In this document: positions 49,265 to 61,347 of the stretch, piece by piece
How positions within the stretch are numbered: the first letter of the stretch is position 1
How the letters are laid out: each line of letters opens with the position of its first letter
Source: Trichinella spiralis
Taxonomy: Eukaryota; Nematoda; Enoplea; Trichinellida; Trichinellidae
DNA length: 64,000 nt
Direction: 5' to 3'
Assembly (NCBI GenBank): GCA_000181795.3
Contig: CM012954.1
Location: 14,409,908-14,473,907, forward strand
Notes under the pieces: generated by a model
The model's input: the letters and a program-made list of their open reading frames with translations, nothing else
Told to the model about the DNA's origin: nothing
Database searches by the model: none
Translations under genes and position numbers: made by a program

Positions 49265-50998
49265 AATCGAATAACGATACCGAATGGGCCAACAAGATTT
49301 CCACTATGTCGCTGCTTTTTCTTTTCTGCTGCTGCTGCTTAGGTTTACTTAGTTTTCACTGCATCATCCTACTATTTGTATTTTATTATTTTAATTTCTT
49401 CCATCGTTCGTATACGTACATCTATTAATTTAATTAAACTTCATTTATTGTATTAATAATAGAATGAAGGTAAATTATTCTCTTTTCCTCGGTCCGGTGT
49501 GGTGTCGTTTCGTGTGAGACACTCTTCGAACAACAAGAAGAAACAACTACACTTTATCTATCATTCATTTATATAACTGTGCAGGCATTCATTTCTTCTT
49601 TCTTCTTAGAACATGCATACACACTAGGCAAGCTCTACTGTTTCTGTAAGCATGTTGCTCTCGCATTTAATCTTGGTTTTTTTTTCTTTTCTTTTCAGGA
49701 ATCTTAACTATGTCATAAATTACTAACAAAAACGGGATGTTGTGCACAATTTGCTCAGTAGAGCTGTTGATTTCTTTTTTTTTGTAAGTTGATTAAGCAA
49801 CTTTTACTGTTGATCTGTTGTTGGCTTCTTTCAAGCATGCAAGCTTTTTGGTCACGTTTATCGGTAATAATTTCGGTAAAATTCTTTTTTTTTTCTTTTA
49901 TTTTTTCCAATGTCATTAGTTTTTTTTTGTATTTTCTCTATTTCTCGTGCTTAGCAGTTGTTTATTTGATAGCAAATAGGTCATTGAACGAGTAAAGTGC
50001 CTGCCTCTCTTTCAACTTCTCTTCTATATTGGAAACCGTTGAGTAGTAGTAAACAGGACTATCAAAAAAATATAATTTTTCCCACCTCTGACATTGGTAT
50101 CCTTAGAAGTTTCTACAGTTGTCAAAGCTAGCAGTGTGAGGGATATTTTTTGTTTTGTTTTGTTTTTTTTTGCATTTATTACTTTTTGTCAACGTCGACA
50201 ACTGAAATATGTATGCATTTTGTCACTGTTAACTTTTTTGCAATTTTCAAGCGCTCTTTTCCTGTGGTAAAATCGAGCAAACTCTGTGTTTTTCTTGTGG
50301 ATGGAAAAGTTTTCATGAAATCATTTGCTGACATTTTGCAAAAAACACTTCCTTCGCATCTCTGATTGTGGCATATTTATTTTGCACTGACTGTTTGCAT
50401 AATTCAGTAAATGCACAATGAGGAAAATGCTATTTACTGTACTCCAGAAAAAAAACAAATGAAATGAAATGTGAAATGTGTAATGTTTTTATTACTAATT
50501 TGGCATAATATTTGGCAAAAATTATGACTGTTAACGTATAGTTATTTTTTTTCTTCATCATTTACAACGGTAAGAGTAGCTTTCATTCACTTTTTCAATA
50601 AGTACTTGAAACGCTGTGCACATTCAGCATTTAAATATTTTGAAAAAAGAATTTTCGTTTTAAACATTCAGTTTAATAATATAATCAAGTTTGAATTTAT
50701 CACTAGAAGTTATGATTTATTTATCTTGCAGCCAAATTGTTTCACATTTTCTTTCACACATCTTACTGTAGTGATAATTATTGGAAATAAAAATATTAAT
50801 CAAATACTTTTTAGCTGAAAAAATTTCGTATCAAATTTATCATTTTTGGTGTTGAAATTTCATCAGTATTATACAGTTTTACTTAATAATACGGTTTTGG
50901 AAAAATAAGAATTATACCTGAGCATCTTTATAACTGTACTTGTGTATTTTTTCCGGCGCTTTTATTAAATTTTCATCGGCTCTGCTCATGATTTGACG
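49265..50998. other. Intergenic region between USP14 and RME-6
   Basis: This 1.7 kb of T-rich sequence has many poly-T runs and no exon seen. It includes the USP14 3' UTR and the RME-6 promoter region. Two open frames of about 70 codons have no domain. Confidence 0.55.
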
Positions 50999-53900
50999 AT
51001 GCGTTATCAGAATCAACTGGTCGATCTTTGTTATCGGCTTAGGGATGAAAAATTGCTCGTCAATGCGGACATTGACTTGATTTTATGCCTAAATACGGAA
51101 GTGGAAGAGCAAATTCTTGAACTTGTCAAAGTGAGCGAATTAAAGTTATTATCAGTTGTCGTTGGAGTTTATTGATCATATTCTTATTGTTGATAATTTT
51201 ATTTGATTCAATTTTTTGTTTTTTTTTAGATTTGTTGGATCCACTGCCATCAACATCGAACATTGTCCAAATTGCTGCAATCGCATCCCGACGCGACTGT
51301 GCAAAACGCTTGCAGTCAGCTTTGTCAACTCGAAAATGCGCATTTTTCCGATTCTAAAAAACAACTGGCCAACAACGAAACTACTGTCACCGAAATTTTG
51401 CGTCTTTTGCTGAACAGTAGCAAATTGGTCGCCACTGTTTTGCACTTTTTCGAATGCGTCGAGCCGAACTTGGCCGACGAATTGTGCTTTACCTTTTTCT
51501 GCAGCGTTTACGGCTCTTGCCAATTTGTGAACGATGAAAAGTGCCTTTACGCTGTGCTATGCGACTTGATGCGATTGCAATTTTCCCATTGTGAAGGGGA
51601 AAATTTGCGTCGCATGCTCCGCCGTGGCAGTGGCGCTTTTTGCAAAATGTACCGTCTGGCTACTGGGAGTCTGTTTTCGGTCAGTCTGTTCCTGGCGTCC
51701 GCACTTTACCAACCGATCATGCAGTTGATCAGTCAGAACGAGCAACTTCTGGAAATTGATCCCACCAAAGCTGCCATGAGATTTTCTGCCACTGAGAAGT
51801 TGGCCAACTGGGGACTTGAAGGTATGTATAGAGTTGATCATCGAGTTTTCTTCTTCTTTTTCCTCTTCGCTTCAAATGGGCTTACATTTGAGCAAACTTT
51901 TCACTTTTCAAATAGCTTTTTTTTATTGTTTTAATTTTTAATTTATGCATTTGTTTACTGAAGCGTGAAGCGGGAAATGACGGATGCTTTTCTGTTTGCT
52001 TCTTATAGAAGTCATTTCGGTGAATCACCACTGATCATGTGATACGTTTTTTTTTGTTTTTGATCCTGAATTCAGTTTTTTGTTCATCACATGATGCTAA
52101 TTGTTAGATTTGGAAATTGTCATGTCAAATTTCTTCTTTTTTATTCGTCAACCAGATTTTGAAGATTGTTTGAATTGGGGCGGCAATTGGGGTTTTCTTG
52201 TGAACAAACAGATTGAATGTTTGTTTCCTTTGTTTTTCTTTTTTTAATTTTAATTTAAAATTGTTTTACTGGTTTGAAAATACTTAATTATGTAATTTTA
52301 TTAATTGTTTTTGCACGTTAAATAAAGCACAAGATTGGATTGTTTATTTTTAGAATATTAGATAATGCATAGTCTATTGATTGGAATGATTTTTGAAAAA
52401 ATTTGAGACTGTAGTGTTTCAGATCTATTGGCTTAGTATATTGATGGAAATTCCAAAAAGTATGAATTGAAGGTGTTCTTTCAAATTATGAAAACAAAAA
52501 GTGCCGTTTCATTTCCTGAATTTTCACTGTTTTACGATTTTTGCTTTAATTTAACAGTTAATTTTTCTTTTTTTTTTATTCATCACTACCTTTGGCAAAT
52601 TTACTGTAGAAATGGAGTGTAAATTTCAATCATTGAAATGCAGTCTAGTTGGTCAGTATCAAGTCAGCGGTGATAAATTGTGTTTTTTGAAATCAGGGCA
52701 CATTATCTTAATTTTATTGCATGTTGTTTATTGTTAATTTACGAAATGGATTTCAAATGATCAAGTTGTACATTTTTAATTGTAGGTTCTTTGCAATATA
52801 AAGAAAATATTGCAAATTACAGAAAAATTATTATTCAACGTTTGGTATTGGTGAGCAACAATTTTATTCAATCCATTCGAGATAGTTTGCATTGTTTCCC
52901 GGTTCCTTTGGCTTGGCTTTTGCGTCAGTTGCATTTTTTCTTAAGCGACTGTTTGAAGCTGACCACGTCGGAATGCGATCAAATTTGCACCGAACTAATA
53001 TTCAGTTATATAATTTGTCCGGCAATCGCCAATCCCGAAGCTTTTGGCATTTTGTCCGACACGCCGGTCAGTTCAGTGGCTCGCTTCAATCTGATGCAAG
53101 TTGGGCAGATTTTGCAAGCGTTGGCCGTCTGCCCTTGGGATCGTTTGGATTCGAAATTGAACGATCTGTACAGTCAATTTGACACCAATTCTGTCCACAT
53201 GCTCTACCGGGCGATTTTGTCCGACACCGTTTCCATACCGTTGCACAGGTCCAATTTGGACGATATCTACACGATGGAGGTGAAGCTGGCTCGTCGTCAC
53301 GCGGCTTTTTCAACTGACGAACTCAACCAATTGGTGAAGCGCAATTGATTTTATTAATTTATTTATTTATTACATAAACTTGAAACAAAACAAAATAGAA
53401 AAAAAGATATATATGTATATATTGTTCCATTTTCTTTTTCAGTTGAATGCTTTACGTCAGGTGGTAGAAAATTCAAGTGCGCCTGCTGGTCTGGAATCTT
53501 GCTGGCAAGAGTTGAAGCAGCTGTTGAATTCACTACCGACGACAATTTTGTTGCCTTCAATGAATAATAATAATAATAATAATAATTCAACTATTGTTCA
53601 ACAACAACAGCATCGAACACCATCGAAGCAATTGATCGACTTGACTGAAGCAATTTCTTCTTCCACTTCACGTTCAACAGTCCAATCATCGACCACCACT
53701 CGCAGTCGATCATGCATGAAACGTAACTTGTTTATCTGCCTATTTATTTATTAAAAAAAGAAAATTTAAATAAAAGAATTTCCCCCATCGATAATATTTA
53801 AATATAATTTTATTGTTGCAGTGACGAAACCGTTGGCAACGATGTCACTTATGAGAAGTCCATCGGAAAGTAACGTGCAAAATATACCATTGCAGCAGCA

Positions 53901-56757
53901 GCAACAGTCGTCGTCACCGCCAGCTTTGTTCTCGTCAACGGCAACCACAACGGCGGCATCGTTGTTGTCAGCACCGACCGGATATCCGGATGTATTTTTA
54001 TTCGCCATCAGCGATCCTCAAGAGCCGGTAGGTCTGTTTGGTGAGGAGAAATTCTTGTCAATGATGCGTCAGATGAAATACGGCCGGGAGGAGAGCTCTT
54101 GCAACGCCAAGCGTACGAGATTCATGCTGGCCGTCGACTCGGACTCACTCGGCGCCAACAGTGACCAACTGGACGAGGTGGCCAGCGACGAACAACGTTC
54201 CGACTGTTCCAGCGCCGGACAGCTCACTGACCATGCCGATATGTCGGCTTTGAACGACAACTTTTCCGACGTCGACGCCGTACCCATGTCGGCCAACGTC
54301 AGCGGGCGCGGTTCTCCAAGCATCTCCGGTCGAGATACCCCTTCATCTGTACCAGCCGATCAGAACGGTTTGTTTAATTTATTATTCATTTTGGCCCACT
54401 TTATTTATTATTAGGGTTTTATTTGAATTATATGAATGAATGAATGAATGTATGTATGTATGTATGTATGTACATCTTTGGTTTAATTTTATTTCATTCA
54501 CTGCATAAGAAAAAAAACATAGTGCTTACCAGTAAAGGTCAGTTATAAATGTGTAGCATAATTTGAAAATTCTGTAGAATGCCAATAGAGGAAATAGGCA
54601 TATAGATGGATAGGTGAAGAAAGAGAGCGAGAGAGGTGAGGATGAGAGAGGGAGGAAATGTTTGTTTGCCAAACTGGACCGATAGCTTTTGATTATTTAA
54701 TCAACAGTGTAAACTGCTAATGATGGAATTTATTTTAATTAAAATTATGTCGTATAAATATGAGGGAGTATTTGAGCTTGTTACTGGGAGTTAGTCAAAT
54801 ACAGGCAATCAAGTGAAAAATATCAGCAGCTACTGTTTGATTTTCATCTTGTATTTTTCAGATAACGCTTTTGAAGTGAGCAGTCAGAGTCCTTGTGGAA
54901 GCGGTGACATGCGTCAGAAGACCAGTTGCTGCTCACTGCCGTTGCCGACGATGAAAGCCAACGCCATGGAAGAACGCTTTGGAAAATTTGCAATGATGCC
55001 AACGCGGAACCGAGAATGCCACAGTAAAATCTTGAGCGGAATTTTTACTTTAATTGGGATGGAATTCCTTCATTTCAGGAGATGAAACCCACTCTATGGT
55101 AAGTGACAGTTGGTCTACGGATGTTTTGGCCAGTGATTCGGAGTTTGGTGGCGATGTGCAGCAATCGCAGTTGCCGTTGTCGTCAGCTTGGTTGCCCGAC
55201 ATTGTGCCGTGCCCTGCCCCGCAGGCTCCGCGTCTGGATTTGATATCGGAAAAAGCGCAACATATGCACACGAGCGCATCCGTCGGCGATCACAGCGACA
55301 CTTGGTCTGTGGAAGCGTCCGATTCTGAAAATGATCCAAATCAACGGCTTAGGGTAAAAGCAGTGGATAATTTTGTAATTATTCCAAAAAAAATTAACCA
55401 TTGAGAATTTTTATGTTAATTTCTTTTTGCATCTCCGGGTGCAGGATATTGAAAATGACGTGTTCCAATCTGTTAGCGGTGTTGGTGAAAATTCTCGTCA
55501 TATTCTGAAATCGCCAGTATCGGACGACGGTGATTCAGTGTCGGAACAAGGATTGCCTTGTGCGTGCCAGTCGACGAAGCCGGTTCATCGACAATCAAGC
55601 GGCAGTTCGTTGTATTCAGAAATTCCAGACGAAGGGAGCAGCTGTGGAGCTGGACCGTCGTCGTCGTCTTTGTCGTCTGGGGCATATTTGCAGCATCGCC
55701 CTAAGCAGCAACAACAACGAACTTGGAAAACAGTCCCTGTGCAAGAATTGTCGTCATCATTTCGACCATATTTGAATGCAACGAGCAGCAACAGCAACCA
55801 CAAATCTTGCCCTGTCGTTGCTGATGGCAATTATCCGTCGGTTTGCTTTCGCGCCGGTGGCGATAAGGTGGACGAACTCGATCGTGAAGAGGTGTCAGTG
55901 GTTTTCCACAACGAATCTGCAGCTATGCCTAGCGGCAGCAGCAGCAGCGTCGTCAGGACAACGCCCACTGCTGCCGTCGGATTTGGTAATAGTAGCAACA
56001 ATTTGCGCACAAATTTTGCCACAACAGTGGCGAAAAAATTGTCACCGCATGTCAACCGTGTAATTGGTCTTCGAGGTTCATCTTTCTCTTCTCCGTCAAT
56101 AGCAGCAACAACAGCATCCACTGCTACTGCTACTACTACTACATTAACCACAAATGCCGATCTAGCAGCACCATCTTCTTCCATTGCTGGTCGTGAAGGT
56201 CTTTTCAGAGGATTTCGTGGATTGAAGCCACTCCGAGGTGAAAATATTTGTTTTTATTGTTGTGTTGGTGTTTGTTAATTTTTATTTTCACCAGGTCGAA
56301 CACCAGCTCGTAACGTTACCAGCAAATTGCTTGCTGGCAATGGTGAATCTGCTGCAGGTTCGTCGTCAGTTCAAGGGGAAAGTGCATGCGATTCGGCGGG
56401 CGGTGCACCGTTTGCATCGCGGGACTATACCGCCGAAACCGGTGACCAGATTTTGGACAAGTACCGATGTATGGCTCTTCGAAATGATGACGAGCCTGGT
56501 GGTCCAACAACGACTACGACCACCACCCCTCTGGAACCACTGGTGCAGATGGACGAGGATACTGCTAGACCATATTATGATTCGAACAATTTGACCGAAT
56601 GCCAAGCTTTTGTCGATTTGAAGCGCAAGCTTCGCCTCATACTGAGCACGGTCGACGTTGACACATTACCTGTGGTTACATTCAGACTGAGGTAAGAAAA
56701 ATTAAAAATTAAAAAAAATACATTCATTTCAACAGTGTGTAAACTCTCATGTGTGTA

Positions 56758-56842
<85 letters not shown>

Positions 56843-59784
56843 ATGCATTTTATTATTTCAATACTTTTCTTTGATCAGACGCATACAGTTCAAATTTATG
56901 AAGAATATATGACTGAAATTTGTATGAATGCAGTTTTCAGTGCACGCACATTCGTATTTTTCATTTCATATTGATTTTATTGACACTGTAATTCGTTATT
57001 ATTTATTCTATTTTATTTATTTCTTAATGGAAATGTTGCGAACATTGTCTGCATGTGCGCGGGTCACGATGATTGTGCATGATGTATGCAGCTATTATTA
57101 TTATTATTATTTATTCTGATTTTCCGAATGTTGAATAAGAAAAGAAATGAGTTATTTTCTTTTTCATTATTCTTTATTTTTTTTAATTTTCAAATATGCT
57201 GAAAGCTTGCTGAAATGGGGGATTGATTGATTTGAAGAAAAAGAAGCTAAAGCATGAACGATTGTTTGATGATCAGTGTGCACGTATATGTGTATCTGTG
57301 TGTGTGCGTGTTGTATTTGATTTTGACCGGCTGTGAATGAAATTCCATGACGTGTATCTTCCATTTTTGTTTTCTGTATTGTCTTTTGAAAAATAATTTT
57401 TCATTTAAATTAATGCATATTTTTCTGTTTTGTTGTTTGTTGTTTTCTCTTCTGTTCTTCATTCAACAAATGTATGTTGTTTTTATTTATTGAGAAAATG
57501 CACGAAGAATTTTTCATGGAAAAAAACGGCGGCAATTGCGTATATATTATTCAATACTTTAAAATTATTCTGTTTTTTGTTTTGTTTTGCTTTTTGATGA
57601 TTGAAATTTAAGTTGAATATGAATGCAGGAACGTATATATGTGGTTTTTTTGTATTTTTAAATTAATCGATGAAATTCATATTCAGCCAGACATGTTCAT
57701 CTCTGCAGCAAGTGAAAGAGCACGACGAGTTGAAGCAATTCTTGCGCGTGCAGTTGGCCGAGACGTTGATCAGCGAACGGATGTCGCTTTGCGTTCAAAT
57801 TGAAGACGCTCTGAGAACGTTGTCCTATTTCGATTCGAAAGGGTAGAAAAAAAATTAATTTAAATTATCATTTATTATGCATATTTTATTATTATTTGCG
57901 ATGCAATTGAAAATTCAGTGTACGCAAATTGTTGAAAACGATGCACGAAGAGCACGGTCGACGATCTGCCTATGTCAATTACGTGCAGCAGTCCAAGTTG
58001 TCCTTGTTGCAGTCGAAAATGTTCATAAAGAAATTATTGAATCGTATTACCAGGTGAATATGATTATGATTATGAATTTTTCTATTATTATTATTGTTCA
58101 TGTTCTTGTTATAGTTGTTTGTTTTGTTATACTTAAGTTAGTCGACAGTAATTTGGTTTTTGAGTTTTTCAAATTTGCTTTTGCTATTTAAATTAGCCGG
58201 CCATTGGAGTGAAAATTGCTTCTTGTTAGCATATTCGCCAGGGTGTTGCAAACGTAGCAAATGACTGATTAAACATACTTGCTTTCATTTGATTATCTGA
58301 CAAAATTGTCCGCAAATACGGGTGTGGGTAATGGTTTAAATAGTTGCAGTTATTATTATTTAATTTTTTTATTATACATTATTATATTTGTATATCTGGT
58401 TATTTATTTATTAATTTATTTAGAGAGCAGAAGATAACAATTCACTCGGTGGTGGAATTTTGTGTACGATTTTATCTTGAACAACGATTCGATTCACAAA
58501 TCAAAGCTTTCGTTCATGAATTCCAACAGTTGCAGCTGTTGGACGAAAAGACGCATCTACTTTCAACTTTTCTAACCCATATCTATTCTTCTCTCCAAGC
58601 GGATTCCCTCTGGAATGGTATATTGAAATTTACTTTTACATTTTTATTCTACAATTGAAATACTAGGCTGTACAAGTGATCAATTGGAATGGATTCGATT
58701 ATCCATTGAACGTATGATCACGGCCAGAATATACGTTTCTGCATTGTATCCAAACGGTGAAGTGGACGCCATGCGAGACAAGTATGTTTTCTGTTTTTTC
58801 TTTTGTTTGGTCAGAACATGGTGAATAATTTTAATTTATCAATTCAATGTTCAGTGTTGATTTATTTAATTTCTATTTTGAACGTTCAGATTGTTTCATC
58901 AAACGGTGCAAAGACTTGGTGATTTGATCACTCCGACTCACAAGAGTCTGGCTATACCGACGGTATTTTTTTGAAAAAATTGTTTTTTCACTTTTCTATT
59001 TACACCAGCGTTTTTCAGACGGGCTTCCGCGAAATATGACACATTGTTTCCCCTTTTAAATGTTACCAGTAAACAATTAAGTAATTCTATTAGCTATATT
59101 CGTTATACATCTCATTGGAGTAGCCATTATTCATTTCGGGTTAACTAGATTATTAGAATATATCGTGTATGCCTGAACAGCAGCTGTAAGTCATTGATAA
59201 AGAAAAAAACATTTAAAAAAATATACAGGGGTTCCGCGAAGATAAAATTGTGAGAAACGCTGTATTACACTGACGTTGATGGTTATTTGTAATAATAATT
59301 ATAATAATGGATTGTGTGCAGTTTTTTGCTTCAAATTCAAAAATATCTTATTTACTTTTTCTGTATTATGTAGGAATACATTGCTGAATGCCCGTGGCCC
59401 TCAGCTCAAGCTGAAATTCTCAAAATCAACGTCTACAAGGTACAGTTGAATTAATTCTCTCTTCAGAATTTGTAACATGCATTATTGATATATAATACTT
59501 GCTTGTTTCAGTCAGCTGGAGACAAAGTGAAATGTGTCCGACGGTGCTGCGAGACTATTATGCATCTTTTACGTGCCTCGAACGCGCAAACACCAAGCGC
59601 TGACGATATGGTTCCACTGGTTGTGTACGTTTTGATCAAAGCCAATCCAGAAGCGTTGCTGTCGACAATTCAATATGTGAATGGATTTTACAGCGGTCGC
59701 ATGGAAGGTGAAGAAGCTTACTGTTGGACACAGTTCTGTTCGGCGGTGGAGTATATAAAAATGCTAGTGGACGATGGACTTTGA
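50999..59784 (+). CDS. rme-6: GAPVD1/RME-6: RasGAP-like and VPS9 domain Rab5 exchange factor
   Basis: Activates Rab5 on endocytic vesicles through its VPS9 domain. Sixteen exons: 50999-51130, 51230-51821, 52786-53333, 53443-53722, 53822-54367, 54862-55023, 55079-55353, 55445-56237, 56295-56691, 57687-57842, 57919-58053, 58424-58617, 58667-58781, 58890-58962, 59374-59439, 59512-59784. All phases close; 1,578 residues. The RasGAP-like domain (residues about 100-410) has LRRGSGAF, LYQPIMQLI and YIICPAIANPEAFGI. In the middle are two repeated family motifs, DSWSTDVLASDSE and DTWSVEASDSE, with long Ser/Thr/Gln-rich stretches and then QILDKYR. The VPS9 domain (about 1345-1570) has CPWPSAQAEI and ADDMVPLVVYVLIKANP with its conserved Asp. 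I could not see a canonical arginine finger. The start Met is at 50999; the family N-terminus begins similarly. Confidence 0.93.
51822..52785 (+). other. Intron of the RME-6 gene (1.0 kb)
   Basis: AT-rich intron splitting the RasGAP-like domain. No repeat element or exon is recognisable. Confidence 0.6.
54430..54472. repeat. GAAT/GTAT compound microsatellite
   Basis: A run of GAAT units passes into a run of GTAT units, about 40 bases in all, near the donor end of the RME-6 intron 54368-54861. Confidence 0.8.
56761..56840. repeat. Long GT dinucleotide microsatellite
   Basis: About 40 uninterrupted GT units in the 1.0-kb RME-6 intron 56692-57686. Its perfection suggests recent expansion. On the transcribed RNA it is a UG repeat. 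Confidence 0.95.
59006..59262. mobile_element. hAT-like non-autonomous element inside an RME-6 intron
   Basis: The left end begins CAGCGTTTTTCAGACGGG and the right end, read on the other strand, begins CAGCGTTTCTCACAATTTTA and runs on to TTCGCGGAACCCC. This is the CAG-GTTCTCA-type terminus and GCGGAACCCC subterminal signature common in hAT elements. The 8 bases on the left (ATTTACAC, 58998-59005) and right (TATTACAC, 59263-59270) match at six of eight positions, fitting an aged hAT target duplication. The 257-base element has no open frame. It sits between the exons ending at 58962 and starting at 59374 and does not disturb coding sequence. Confidence 0.72.
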
Positions 59785-60358
59785 CTTCTGAGGAGCAACG
59801 TATTTTTGCCTGCTTTTTATTTATTTATTTTATTGCTGATTTATTGTATATGTGAATGTGATCAGTTGGAGAGAGTGATATTGTTTCTCTGTTTGTTTTC
59901 GGTGCTCACGTTGGCAAGAGCTTAAACGGTAATAATTTTCTTCACGCTGCCATCGTCACGGCGTCAACCTGTGTGATATTCTTGCCTGGAGCTAATGCTT
60001 TTACTTTTGCAAAATTTATCACTGTCAGTCATATTTTTTTCTCTAATTATATATATATCATTATCATTATTATTATGCAAAACAGCGGCAGAAGCATCAT
60101 TGCTGCTGTGCTTGGTTTTCAGATTGTTCGCAAAAAAGGGGTTCAATTTACTTGTGAAAATTAAAATATGATGTGAAATCTTTTTTTGAAATGCCGCAGT
60201 TGTTTATTTGCTGTTTTATCCGTTTGCTTTCGACGGTTGATTATATATCGTTTTCTTTCTGTTTACTTGCTGTGCTCTTTTTATGCATGAAAAGAATATG
60301 TTTGTTGTTGTTGTTGTTTTTAATTTTTATTTTCATGTGAAAAGTGTTTGTTGAAGAG
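59785..60358. other. Intergenic region between RME-6 and DR1
   Basis: Only 574 bases separate the RME-6 stop from the DR1 start, on the same strand. It must hold the RME-6 3' UTR and the DR1 promoter or a splice-leader acceptor. The 50 bases before the DR1 ATG include a GTT repeat and a T-rich run ending TTTTCATGTGAAAAG. No coding exon is seen. Confidence 0.55.
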
Positions 60359-61347
60359 ATGCGCAAAATGGCGGCGGAAGAAGACGAGCCCGGCATCCCC
60401 AGAGCCGCTTTGAATCGTGTTATACGTGAAACGCTTCCAAATGCTCGCATGAGCAACGACTTTCGCGACGTGTTGCATCTTTGTTGCATGCAATTTATAA
60501 AGCACGTCGGAGCGGAGGCGAATCGGCTTTGTATGAATGACCAGAAGAAGACCATCAACAAAGACCATCTATTTCGTGGTAAATTGCTTATTGTATATGT
60601 ATATAATTGGATCAGTTTTTCACAAAAAGAATACAAGAAGCATAATTTTTAGCTGTGCAGAATTTGGGCTTTGGTCCGGACTATTTGGACGCGGGTCGGT
60701 CCGTTTTGGATCTTTGTGATGAAGAAGCATCTCGACGATTGAAAAGGCAAAATTCCAGATTGGAAAAATGTGGTATTCCTGAAGAAGAGTTGCTCAAATT
60801 GCAGCAGCAGCTTTTCGACAAAGTACCTTATCTCATCTCATCTCAAGAGCAATGCTTGTTTGTTTGTTTATGGTTGTTGGTTTTTCAGGCTCGTACTGAG
60901 CAAGCGTCGGCGAATCAGTTGCAAACTGCTTGGTTTCAACAACAATGGCAGGAAAGCATGCGTCAAAAGCAGTTGATGCCACCGCCGCCTCTCCCACCGC
61001 CAGTGAAGCCATCGTTAGCGGCGGCGGCAGTAGCAGCGGCAGCAGTTTCCTCTTCTCCTCCTCCTCCTCCTCCTCCTTCTCTTCCTCATGCTGCTTCTCC
61101 TCTTCCCTCTTCTTCTTCATCATCACCATCATCATCTGTTTTGGTGACGTCGACGTACTCATCGTCACAGTCGACATTTGCACCTTTAAATTCAAATTCC
61201 ACCCTAACAACATCCGCATATTCATCATCGACAAGTGCACCAACAATATCTGCATCTGCTGTTTTACAGTCAGTTTCAAAAATGAATCACAAAATATGGG
61301 AAATGCAAAACAACAACGACGCTGACGACGACTACGATGCTGCCTAG
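60359..61347 (+). CDS. DR1: DR1 (NC2 beta) histone-fold transcription repressor
   Basis: With DRAP1 (NC2 alpha) it forms NC2, which binds TBP on promoters and blocks TFIIA/TFIIB entry. Exons 60359-60578, 60653-60822 and 60889-61347 give 282 residues; phases close. The histone fold (residues about 12-95) contains IPRAALNRVIRETLPNAR, SNDFRDVLHLCC and KKTINKDHLFRAVQNLGFG. It is followed by the conserved SRLEKCGIPEEELLKLQQQLF segment and a Gln-rich TBP-binding-type helix. Human DR1 has 176 residues; here about 100 extra residues of Pro, Ala, Ser and Thr runs follow, ending in a short acidic DADDDYDAA tail that recalls the acidic end of the human protein. A second in-frame Met at 60368 is also possible as the start. 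Confidence 0.95.
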
